From contig JAEVYX010000067.1 in the NCBI GenBank assembly GCA_023392515.1, positions 1 to 17,736 on the forward strand: a DNA stretch of 17,736 nucleotides, given 5' to 3'. Below the pieces are notes generated by a model. It was not told the origin of the DNA and did no database searches. It worked only from the letters and a program-made list of their open reading frames with translations. This DNA comes from Bacillota bacterium. GTDB taxonomy: Bacteria; Bacillota; Clostridia; Christensenellales; Aristaeellaceae. Numbering within the stretch: position 1 is the first letter of the stretch; each line of letters begins with the position of its first letter. A program made the position numbers and the translations under genes. Below, piece after piece: positions 8,827 to 14,720 of the stretch.

Positions 8827-9392
8827 TGCTCCCTGTGCGCAGAGGGCTGGAGCTTATCACTTCACCCTCTGCCTCCGTTAAGCGGGAGGATTTTTCCAAG
8901 GGCAAATTCGCGACCTGGTTTTTATGCCAGATTCCCTTGCTGCTGGTGCTTACATGGTCGGGATACCTGGACCCTGCCGAAGGCTTTTCCCGGGATGCGC
9001 TCAGCATTTTGCAGTATCTCGGTTCCGCCGGGCTGCTCCTTGGGTTTTCCATGCTCCTTGCCGTTGCCAAGTCCTTTTTGGTACTCTGGGCTGGCGGCGT
9101 GCGCATGGACCTTCTCGCCTCCGCCCGGGAGCTTTTACCCCTCCATTGTATCCTGATCCTGCTGGAAGCCGTGATCACCCTGTTCCTGCTCATCCTCTAC
9201 CGCCTGGGCGGGGGCATTGCCTACACCATGCTGGAACAGATATTCCTCTTCGGGCAGGAGCTTCTTTTCGCGTTGGGCGTGTTCGCGGTATTGTATTGGC
9301 GGGAGAATGTGCTTTTGCGACGCAGCATTCTGGTAAGCATTGGATATTTCCTGGCAGCCAGCGCGTGGCTTTTGCTGCCTTTCTTTGCATGA
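8823..9392 (+). CDS. Small multi-pass membrane protein coupled to the ABC operon (Yip1-like?)
   Basis: A 189-aa membrane protein of unknown function. Its ATG overlaps the stop of ATPase 2 (ATGA, 4-nt overlap), which implies translational coupling. After a short polar N-terminus (ELITSPSASVKRED) there are about five hydrophobic segments, near 33-50, 62-82, 103-125, 135-158 and 167-188. The overall pattern resembles Yip1/YIF1-type small membrane proteins, but I see no diagnostic motif. Because it is welded to the ATPase genes, it may be an accessory or assembly subunit of the importer. The rhizobial paired-ATPase glycerol operon, as I recall it, also carries a small membrane protein of unknown role. 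A second in-frame ATG at 8826 is an alternative start. Confidence 0.8.
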   Translation: MMLPVRRGLELITSPSASVKREDFSKGKFATWFLCQIPLLLVLTWSGYLDPAEGFSRDALSILQYLGSAGLLLGFSMLLAVAKSFLVLWAGGVRMDLLASARELLPLHCILILLEAVITLFLLILYRLGGGIAYTMLEQIFLFGQELLFALGVFAVLYWRENVLLRRSILVSIGYFLAASAWLLLPFFA

Positions 9393-9472
9393 CCGGGGCT
9401 CTGCCCCTGTACCCCGCTTAAGGGATTTCATCCCTTAAGAATCCCCTTCTTTGCCGCGCATTGCGCGGCAAA
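9393..9472 (+). repeat. Three-hairpin structured element, copy 1
   Basis: Directly after the stop codon at 9392 come three perfect stems with 3-nt loops. GGGGC/GCCCC lies at 9395-9399 and 9403-9407. CTTAAGGGAT/ATCCCTTAAG lies at 9417-9426 and 9430-9439. TTTGCCGCGC/GCGCGGCAAA lies at 9450-9459 and 9463-9472. The first two stems and their linkers (ACCCCGC, GAATCCCCTT) match a second copy on the minus strand at 14658-14714, where the middle stem has compensated base changes. It may end transcription of the plus operon or protect its mRNA; no long T-run follows. Confidence 0.75.
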
Positions 9473-9480
9473 ATATTTAT

Positions 9481-9590
9481 AACGCCCATATCCAGCGCAT
9501 ACGCCAAAAACCCGGCACATGTGGCAAATGCCTCTCCGGTGGTGCATTCATCGGTTTCCTCCTCTACGCTTTCACAGGCAATACCGTTAC
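9481..9590 (-). pseudogene. Remnant of a second glycoside hydrolase 3' end
   Basis: The minus strand encodes NGIACESVEEETDECTTGEA followed by FATCAGFLAYALDM, nearly the same as the C-terminus of the intact hydrolase at 10880-12667 (NGIACESVDEETGECTTGEA, then FATCAGFLAYALDV). At DNA level 9481-9585 and 10896-10999 align with about nine mismatches and one indel. The extra base shifts the frame just before the normal stop, and homology then ends. Upstream of NGIACES the similarity fades within a few codons, so only the last 35 or so codons remain. No start or ribosome site belongs to it. Confidence 0.8.
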
Positions 9591-9709
9591 TTATTCGCAC
9601 GCAAGAGATGGTAGCCCTAGGTATCCCTGTAATCACAGAGCACTCTTCCGATTTCTGGTGACTTCCTGCGTAGCGAGCCACACCAAAGAAGATGACATGA
9701 AAATATTCA

Positions 9710-9733
9710 AACCATAGTTGGATCGTTATGGTT
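9710..9733 (-). terminator. Weak candidate terminator of the orphan secreted-protein gene
   Basis: AACCATA (9710-9716) and TATGGTT (9727-9733) are complementary around a 10-nt loop. The stem overlaps the TAA stop at 9728-9726 and, read on the minus strand, is followed by TGAATATTTT. The stem is short and AT-rich and the T-run interrupted, so this is a weak call. Confidence 0.3.
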
Positions 9734-10529
9734 CTTCACCTGTTCCAATGCGAATCAGTTCACCATTTTCCGTCGAAAGCATAACATGATACATTAATCT
9801 ATAGTAGTCTTCTCCGCTTCCAGCACGAAAGCAAATAATCCATACAGGGTCACTGTCCCAGGATCTCCAGAATTCCGGTATGGAGTTGAAATATGGATCA
9901 ATATAAAACTGATCCATCACCTCGGCAGAGAGCCCATATGCATCCATACAGTATTGTTTGCTTAGTGCTACCGCTTTGTCCTGCGAAATGGCATCCTCGG
10001 CCGGCAAGATATGAGGGCTGTTCTCAATGTATATTGACCCACAAAGCGCTTTATCTTCAAGGGTCCATGTGAACATTGAGCCTTTTTCTGCCTCCCAGAA
10101 GCTGTATCCTTCAGATCTAGTAACGGTATCGAGAATGAATGCTTCATCCCCCGATGGCGTTACAAAGCAGGAATATACATCGAAATATTCGAAACCGCTG
10201 ACTGCCCAGCCACGAATCTCTTCTCCGTCAACCGAGAACGCTATACCGGTAGCGTGCCATGTCATGTAAAGAGCCGCTGGCTCTGTTAAAACTCCTTTTT
10301 CAATAAACGCTTGCTTCGCTTTGCTAAGAACCTTTTCACGCATCGAATCTTCATCCTCAAAAAATGCGGGTGAAGGAATGTGGTGATGATAATTCACATG
10401 ATCAGATTCACTGGAAAATATCTCGGCCAACACGCTGTTCAGTGGCATGAATATCAAACCGGCAAAGATAAAAGCAACCCAGATCATATTCATGCTGTAA
10501 TGAAATCTTCGCATTTTGAATAACACCAT
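9726..10529 (-). CDS. Orphan secreted or membrane-anchored protein, function unknown
   Basis: A 267-aa protein. The N-terminus has basic residues and then a hydrophobic stretch (MIWVAFIFAGLIFMPLNSVLA, about 15-35) that reads as a signal peptide or anchor. The rest is acidic and soluble, with aromatic-rich segments (FEYFDVYSCFVTPSGDEAFI, DPVWIICFRAGSGEDYYRLM) suggestive of beta-rich, PepSY-like secreted domains, but I cannot name a family. The start at 10529 is supported by AAGGGA eight bases upstream. It stands alone on the strand of the glycan operon, 350 bp beyond its last gene. The coding region is visibly more AT-rich than its neighbours (21 G/C in 60 bases at 9781-9840), suggesting transfer from elsewhere. 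Confidence 0.8.
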   Translation of the reverse strand: MVLFKMRRFHYSMNMIWVAFIFAGLIFMPLNSVLAEIFSSESDHVNYHHHIPSPAFFEDEDSMREKVLSKAKQAFIEKGVLTEPAALYMTWHATGIAFSVDGEEIRGWAVSGFEYFDVYSCFVTPSGDEAFILDTVTRSEGYSFWEAEKGSMFTWTLEDKALCGSIYIENSPHILPAEDAISQDKAVALSKQYCMDAYGLSAEVMDQFYIDPYFNSIPEFWRSWDSDPVWIICFRAGSGEDYYRLMYHVMLSTENGELIRIGTGEEP

Positions 10530-10879
10530 TATCCACTTCCCTTCGAAATTACCAATCTCTTACATCTAACGCCTTGCACCAACAAAATCATTCATGCAAA
10601 TGTACCCGGCATGAAGACAAATTGATTATAGCCTCTCATTAGGCGCCATCTTATTCCCATCGCTTGCCTTTTGATAAACCAACTCAAATTTCATCCATTT
10701 CCATCGATCCGTTCTCATTTTACATTGTTCCATTGGGATACGAAGTTCGTGGTAGCGTACCTCGACCTGATTCGGAAATAAAAAAGCACGTGCCTCCGTG
10801 GGCGACGCGCCTATACCCATGGTGATAAAAAGTAAATCTCATAGCATCTATGAATTGAAAAAAGAAATCTAAACACTCA
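10530..10879. other. Interval without a convincing gene
   Basis: This 350-bp stretch separates the orphan gene from the glycoside hydrolase stop. The best coding candidate is a 64-codon minus-strand frame (10820-10626, beginning MGIGASPTEARAFLF and ending KMAPNERL). It has no ribosome site before its ATG and no family resemblance I recognise. It could be a decayed gene end, since part of it (MRTDRWKWMKFELVYQK) reads like real protein. The base composition is AT-rich, like the orphan gene. No transposase or terminal inverted repeats were seen. Confidence 0.5.
10839..10853 (-). terminator. Weak candidate terminator of the glycan operon
   Basis: TCATAG (10839-10844) and CTATGA (10848-10853) form a 6-bp stem with a 3-nt loop, 27 nt after the hydrolase stop on the minus strand. 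A run of five T follows after a few bases. The stem is short, so confidence is low. Confidence 0.3.
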
Positions 10880-12667
10880 TTATTGAACCTGTCGCAACGC
10901 CACATCCAGCGCATACGCCAAAAACCCAGCACAGGTGGCAAAAGCCTCTCCGGTGGTGCATTCGCCGGTTTCCTCATCTACGCTTTCACAAGCAATGCCA
11001 TTGTCCATCTGTGTGCGCATCAAATGCAAGAAAGCCGTATCCTTGTGCCCACAAAGCAGGCTGTTGGCAATGGACAGCACCCAGGGATGGGGCGCGTGGG
11101 CGCAGCCGATTTCCGCAATGGGCTTTCCCGCAAACGAATAGGGGTAATCCGGGTCCCGGATCAAGGAAACGGTATTCAAATAAACCGGATCGTCCGCTTC
11201 ACAAAAGCCATAGTAGGAAAGCAATTGCAGGCTTCCCGGCGGCTCATCGTATACGTCATACTTGCCGTTCAAATCTTGCGACCAGGCAAAAAACCGCTTT
11301 CCGTCCTGCTCCTTCACGCAATGGCGCAAGATGGCTTCCTTTACGCGAAGAGCCTGCTTGCTCAAATCCTCACGGTTCAGGCGGCAGCCAAGGTCTGTCA
11401 GGATACGCCAGACCAGCACATTGTCATAGGTCAAATAGGGGTACACATGCATATCATCCGTCGGCTGGAGGAAGGTCTCATACAAGTCCAGCTCCGGATG
11501 CTTTTTTGTTTCCAACAAGCGAAGAATCCGCTCAATCCCCTCCTGCACACAGGACTTTTCAAAAAACCTTTCGTCGTGGGTTGCCTGCATATACTTTTCC
11601 AGAGCCAGCACCGGGGCGCATAGTTCGTCCAGTTCAAAGCCCGGTTCCAATACCGTACCGTCAATAAACCTACTGTGAACGCCCACATTGCGGATCTGCT
11701 TCGTGAACACATAATGCAAAATTTCTCTGGCATACGCAGGGTCCGTCATTAAAATGGCCGGGAAGCTCCACAGCAGGCTGTCCCGGTCCCAGTAAGCGCA
11801 GGAAACATAATACCGGGGGCTGCGGGAGGTCATCAAAACAAACTCCTCGGTATCCATGGTGCGGCCGGAGGCAAAGAAAAAGCTGAAGAACATGTTGGTG
11901 TTAAGGATCGTATTCAGCTTTTCATCCGCCGCGTGGCGCTCCCTTGCCGCAAGCCATTCGCAGGTTTCCGAAAGCATTCTGTCAAAGCCCCGGCGGAAAA
12001 GTTCCTTGGCGCTGGTGGAGGCGGCCACTTCTTCATAGCCCAGCCCCCAAATGAAATCCACCGTCCCTTCTTCACCGGGATCAAGCGTCCAATCCCTTTC
12101 CAGGGCAAAATCAACCTGATTTTCTTGCGTCTTTTCCCAATGCTCCTGCACAGTGTCCTCAAAAATGGGCGCCAAGGCGAAAAGGGGCAGCCCTGTGCGC
12201 ATTTCCATTACGGAATGGTGGTTCCACCCGCTTTTCAGGAGGAACACTTCCCCGCCCACAGGCTTGGATTCATTTACTTCGTGAAGCGTATGGGCCCACC
12301 GGCCCCTAAGCCCCGCCCCGCAGGCAACCGGGCCTTCCCCCCCGTTTTTTACCTGAAGCCGGTAGAAAAAGGCGCGCTCGTTCAAGGGGCACAAAACCGT
12401 CCCCTTGATGGTAAGCTGTCCGGCCTTGGCCGTAAAGGAAGGAATCCAATAATGGGCCCGCTCCCAGGCGAGAGAAGTCAAGGGGACCTCTATTCCTTTA
12501 ACAGTCATAAAAGGCTTCATAAAGGGGGCATCATCATTCCCCCGCACCTCCAGCATGCCCTTGGCACCCATGTGCAAAAAGGTCAGCCCTTCCAAGGCCC
12601 CATCCCGTTCCCGCAGGGTGGGCAGGGAGAGGTATTCATTTCCCGTTACCTGATACATTTCTTTCAT
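10880..12667 (-). CDS. (Alpha/alpha)6-barrel glycoside hydrolase, GH125/GH15-like
   Basis: Putative exo-acting intracellular glycosidase, 595 aa, no signal peptide. Residues about 1-235 look like a beta-sandwich domain; the rest resembles an (alpha/alpha)6 barrel. Motifs recall GH125 exo-alpha-1,6-mannosidases: CAYWDRDSLLW (291-300), FELDELCAPVLALEKYMQAT, FLQPTDDMHVYPYL (acidic D404/D405 a candidate catalytic acid), IGCAHAPHPWVLSIANSLL and a C-terminal GIACESVDEETGE (E561 a candidate base). The N-terminal domain and length fit GH15-type enzymes better. Beside a GH66 enzyme, an alpha-1,6-glucosidase acting on imported isomalto-oligosaccharides is a sensible inference; alpha-mannosidase is the alternative. 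The SD GGAAGGA precedes the ATG; it starts 15 nt after the permease stop and ends with TAA TGA. It is the last gene of its operon. Confidence 0.85.
   Translation of the reverse strand: MKEMYQVTGNEYLSLPTLRERDGALEGLTFLHMGAKGMLEVRGNDDAPFMKPFMTVKGIEVPLTSLAWERAHYWIPSFTAKAGQLTIKGTVLCPLNERAFFYRLQVKNGGEGPVACGAGLRGRWAHTLHEVNESKPVGGEVFLLKSGWNHHSVMEMRTGLPLFALAPIFEDTVQEHWEKTQENQVDFALERDWTLDPGEEGTVDFIWGLGYEEVAASTSAKELFRRGFDRMLSETCEWLAARERHAADEKLNTILNTNMFFSFFFASGRTMDTEEFVLMTSRSPRYYVSCAYWDRDSLLWSFPAILMTDPAYAREILHYVFTKQIRNVGVHSRFIDGTVLEPGFELDELCAPVLALEKYMQATHDERFFEKSCVQEGIERILRLLETKKHPELDLYETFLQPTDDMHVYPYLTYDNVLVWRILTDLGCRLNREDLSKQALRVKEAILRHCVKEQDGKRFFAWSQDLNGKYDVYDEPPGSLQLLSYYGFCEADDPVYLNTVSLIRDPDYPYSFAGKPIAEIGCAHAPHPWVLSIANSLLCGHKDTAFLHLMRTQMDNGIACESVDEETGECTTGEAFATCAGFLAYALDVALRQVQ
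10896..10999. repeat. Direct repeat matching 9481-9585
   Basis: The final codons of the hydrolase gene are repeated, in the same orientation and at about 90% identity by eye, at 9481-9585. The two copies flank the AT-rich segment containing the orphan gene. Some of the differences are silent, which suggests that the shorter copy came from a once-functional paralogue. Confidence 0.8.
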
Positions 12668-12682
12668 GCGCCTGTTTCCTTC

Positions 12683-13546
12683 CTATGCTTTGACTGCGCC
12701 TTCGGATAGCCCCGAAACCACAAACTTCTTTTGGAATGCGATAAATAGCAGCAAAATGGGGATCTGCACCAAGATAGAGGCCGCAAAAATCCACTCCCAC
12801 CGTGTGGCATGCTGGCCGCGGAGGGTTTGAATCATAACCGGCAGGGTGATATTGCTCTGTACGCCGCCCAGCACCACCTTGGCGGTGAAGAATTCCTCCC
12901 AGGTGCCTTGAAAGCAAAAGATAGCCAGCGTGCCGATGGCCGGCAGCGCCAGGGGCAAAAGCACCTTAAAGAAGGTGGCAAAATGCCCTCCGCCGTCGAT
13001 TCGCACCGACTCCTCCAATTCCTTGGGCAGCGCGGCAAAATGCCCCCGCAAAAAGAAGGTGTTGCCGCATACCCCCGTACCCACATACAGCAATATGAGC
13101 CCTGCCCTTGTCCCTACCAGCCCGTTGGCCGACAAAAGCCCCGGCAGCTTAATCCCCTGCAGCACCAGAAACTGGGGAATAATGCTCAAAAACCCCGGCA
13201 GCATCAGGGTGAACAAATAGAGCTTGAACAGTGCCTCCCGGCCGAAAAAATCGATGCGGGCAAACCCATAGGCAGAAAGAGATGAGATCAATACCACAAA
13301 CAATACCGTGCTCAATGTGATCACCGTGCTGTTCAGCGCCGCCCTTGGCAAATCTGAATTCGTCAGCACATGCTGATAGGCGGCAAAGTCAATGCGGGAT
13401 GGCAGTATTTTAGGGGGATAAGGCAATACATAGCTGAACTCTTCAAAGGAGTTCGTAATCATGAAAAGATAAGGCAGTACAAACACCCCGGCCAGGAGGA
13501 GCAGCGCCAGCCAGAAGAATACCCGGGAAACGCGGAATGTGCGCAT
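12683..13546 (-). CDS. ABC sugar importer permease, MalG-type (glycan operon)
   Basis: Channel subunit, 287 aa, with about six transmembrane helices. MalG hallmarks are visible: LPYLFMITNSFEEFSYV after the first helix, SLSAYGFARIDFFG, the cytoplasmic coupling loop ELEESVRIDGGGHFATFFKV (EES where most have EAA), and the C-terminal FVVSGLSEGAVKA. The start ATG shares its A with the stop of the upstream permease (TGATG), indicating translational coupling. The hydrolase gene follows after 15 nt. It should pair with the 13546-14496 product for oligosaccharide import. No ATPase gene is present in this operon within the window. Confidence 0.94.
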   Translation of the reverse strand: MRTFRVSRVFFWLALLLLAGVFVLPYLFMITNSFEEFSYVLPYPPKILPSRIDFAAYQHVLTNSDLPRAALNSTVITLSTVLFVVLISSLSAYGFARIDFFGREALFKLYLFTLMLPGFLSIIPQFLVLQGIKLPGLLSANGLVGTRAGLILLYVGTGVCGNTFFLRGHFAALPKELEESVRIDGGGHFATFFKVLLPLALPAIGTLAIFCFQGTWEEFFTAKVVLGGVQSNITLPVMIQTLRGQHATRWEWIFAASILVQIPILLLFIAFQKKFVVSGLSEGAVKA

Positions 13547-14496
13547 CAGCCTCTCCCCCCTTCCGTGCGGAAAACACGGTTCAGCAAAACCGTCGTGGTC
13601 AATACCAGCGCGGCGGTCATAAGCCCAATGGCCGCGCCCTGGCCAAACTGGAACAGGTTAAAAGACTTGTCGTACAGAAGGTATTGCAAAACCGATGTGG
13701 TGCCCCTGGGGTTTCCGCTGGTTAAAAGCAGCACCTGCAAAAACACATTAAAGGAGCCTATGAGCATATTCACCATCACATAAAAGGTGGTGCTTTTGAG
13801 AAGCGGCACGGTAATGTAAAAAAACTTGGCGAACGATCCAGCCCCTTCCATCCCAGCCGCCTCGTATAACTCCGAAGAAATTCCCTGCAGCCCTGCCAGA
13901 TAGATAATCATGGCCCAGCCAATGTTTTTCCAAATGCCCATCAGCCAGATTACCCCGTTGGCGGTCCAAGTCTTTTGCAGCCAGGGCACATACTGGTCGA
14001 TGATATGGAACACATCCACCATCAAGTAATTGATCAGCCCCCGCTGCCCGGCGTTGAACATGTAAGCAAACACCATACCCACAATGACCCAGCTTGTAAT
14101 CACCGGCAGGTAAAAAAAGGTACGGAAGGCCACCTGCGCCCGGCGCAGGTTATTGACCATCACTGCAAAGAGCAGCCCGAAAAACAGGATGAAGGGCGTG
14201 GTGACAAGGGCATACAGCACATTGTTGCGCACAGCCAGAAAAAGCCGGCCCTGGGATTCTGAAAACAAGGCCGTATAATTATCAAGCCCCACAAAGGTCA
14301 TGGTACGCTTCACAATCTGATAGTCGGAAAAGCTGATCCGGATATTGAAAAGCATGGGATAAACCACAAATATGCAAACCAGTATCAGGCCCGGCAGCAC
14401 AAAGGGCGCCGCCGGAAGCAGGTTCCGCAGCCTGGTCTGCCGCAGCCGCTTTTTCTGTCTTTTCAATATGCGCGCCGTCCATGCCGTTTGCTCCAT
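13546..14496 (-). CDS. ABC sugar importer permease, MalF-type (glycan operon)
   Basis: Channel subunit, 316 aa from the preferred start. A strongly basic N-terminus (ILKRQKKRLRQTRLRN) leads into the first helix (LPAAPFVLPGLILVCIFVVYP), and five further helices follow. The EAA loop is ELYEAAGMEGAGSFAKFFYI, and the C-terminal TSGNPRGTTSVLQYLLY segment is typical of MalF-type subunits. An ATG seven codons upstream (14517) would add MGGGGKN, but those codons are the ribosome site itself (GGAGGCGGAGG), so the ATG at 14496, seven bases after GGAGG, is chosen. It is separated from its binding-protein gene by about 220 nt of structured non-coding DNA. Confidence 0.94.
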   Translation of the reverse strand: MEQTAWTARILKRQKKRLRQTRLRNLLPAAPFVLPGLILVCIFVVYPMLFNIRISFSDYQIVKRTMTFVGLDNYTALFSESQGRLFLAVRNNVLYALVTTPFILFFGLLFAVMVNNLRRAQVAFRTFFYLPVITSWVIVGMVFAYMFNAGQRGLINYLMVDVFHIIDQYVPWLQKTWTANGVIWLMGIWKNIGWAMIIYLAGLQGISSELYEAAGMEGAGSFAKFFYITVPLLKSTTFYVMVNMLIGSFNVFLQVLLLTSGNPRGTTSVLQYLLYDKSFNLFQFGQGAAIGLMTAALVLTTTVLLNRVFRTEGGRG

Positions 14497-14503
14497 ATTC
14501 TTT

Positions 14504-14508
14504 CCTCC
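14504..14508 (-). promoter_or_regulatory. Ribosome binding site deciding the MalF-type permease start
   Basis: On the minus strand, GGAGG at 14508-14504 stands seven bases before the ATG at 14496. A second GGAGG lies six bases further upstream. An upstream in-frame ATG (14517) sits before both, so it would have to translate the ribosome site itself. Confidence 0.7.
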
Positions 14509-14555
14509 GCCTCCCATACTTTTCCGAAAATACCCCTGGGGCTGTTGTGTTAATC

Positions 14556-14635
14556 ATATCATGCAATATTTATGTAAGAAGACATCATCCAAAGGTTTTC
14601 AAAGCTGTCTTCTTATATAAGTCAATATATGATAT
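14556..14635. repeat. Extended AT-rich inverted repeat between binding protein and permease
   Basis: A near-concentric dyad of about 80 bp. The outer arms are ATATCAT (14556-14562) and ATGATAT (14629-14635). The middle arms are ATATT (14566-14570) and AATAT (14624-14628). The inner arms are TAAGAAGACA (14575-14584) and TGTCTTCTTA (14606-14615), around a 21-nt loop. Transcribed, it would form a long imperfect hairpin. There is no T-run after it on the minus strand. It may be an mRNA processing or regulatory structure, or a small palindromic mobile repeat. Confidence 0.65.
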
Positions 14636-14657
14636 GCTTTTCACAGTACAGCCCCAA

Positions 14658-14714
14658 AAGGGATTCCCAAGGGGCAATGCCCCTTGGGCAGGGTTCCAGG
14701 GGCGGCGCCCCTGG
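14658..14714 (-). repeat. Structured hairpin element, copy 2
   Basis: It starts 6 nt after the binding-protein stop on the minus strand. Stem one is CCAGGGGC/GCCCCTGG (14696-14703 with 14707-14714). Stem two is CCCAAGGGGC/GCCCCTTGGG (14666-14675 with 14679-14688). Both have 3-nt loops. Linkers AACCCTGC and GAATCCCTTT match the copy at 9393-9472. The second stem differs from copy 1 at four of ten pairs, each a compensated double change. The third hairpin of copy 1 is absent here. Confidence 0.75.
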
Positions 14715-14720
14715 CCATCC

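Noticed and set aside
9643..9652. A 10-base match (CTCTTCCGAT) to part of a common sequencing adapter, near the orphan gene.
   Set aside because: The match breaks right after these bases (TTCT rather than CT), and a 10-base hit is possible by chance in a window this long. No assembly break is otherwise evident.
9418..9681. An 87-codon minus-strand frame spanning the hydrolase fragment, as a real small gene.
   Set aside because: Only its middle part has homology, its start lacks a ribosome site, and its end runs through a perfect hairpin (9450-9472) and the 9417-9439 stem. It is better described as a gene remnant.
10720..10977. An 85-codon minus-strand frame overlapping the hydrolase 3' end.
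   Set aside because: It runs out of frame through the conserved end of a real gene into an AT-rich gap and has no ribosome site or recognisable motif.
9481..10999. An integrative element with attachment sites at the duplicated hydrolase ends.
   Set aside because: The segment has no integrase, recombinase or replication gene, and the repeats are longer and more diverged than usual attachment cores. Kept only as a possible history, not annotated as an element.
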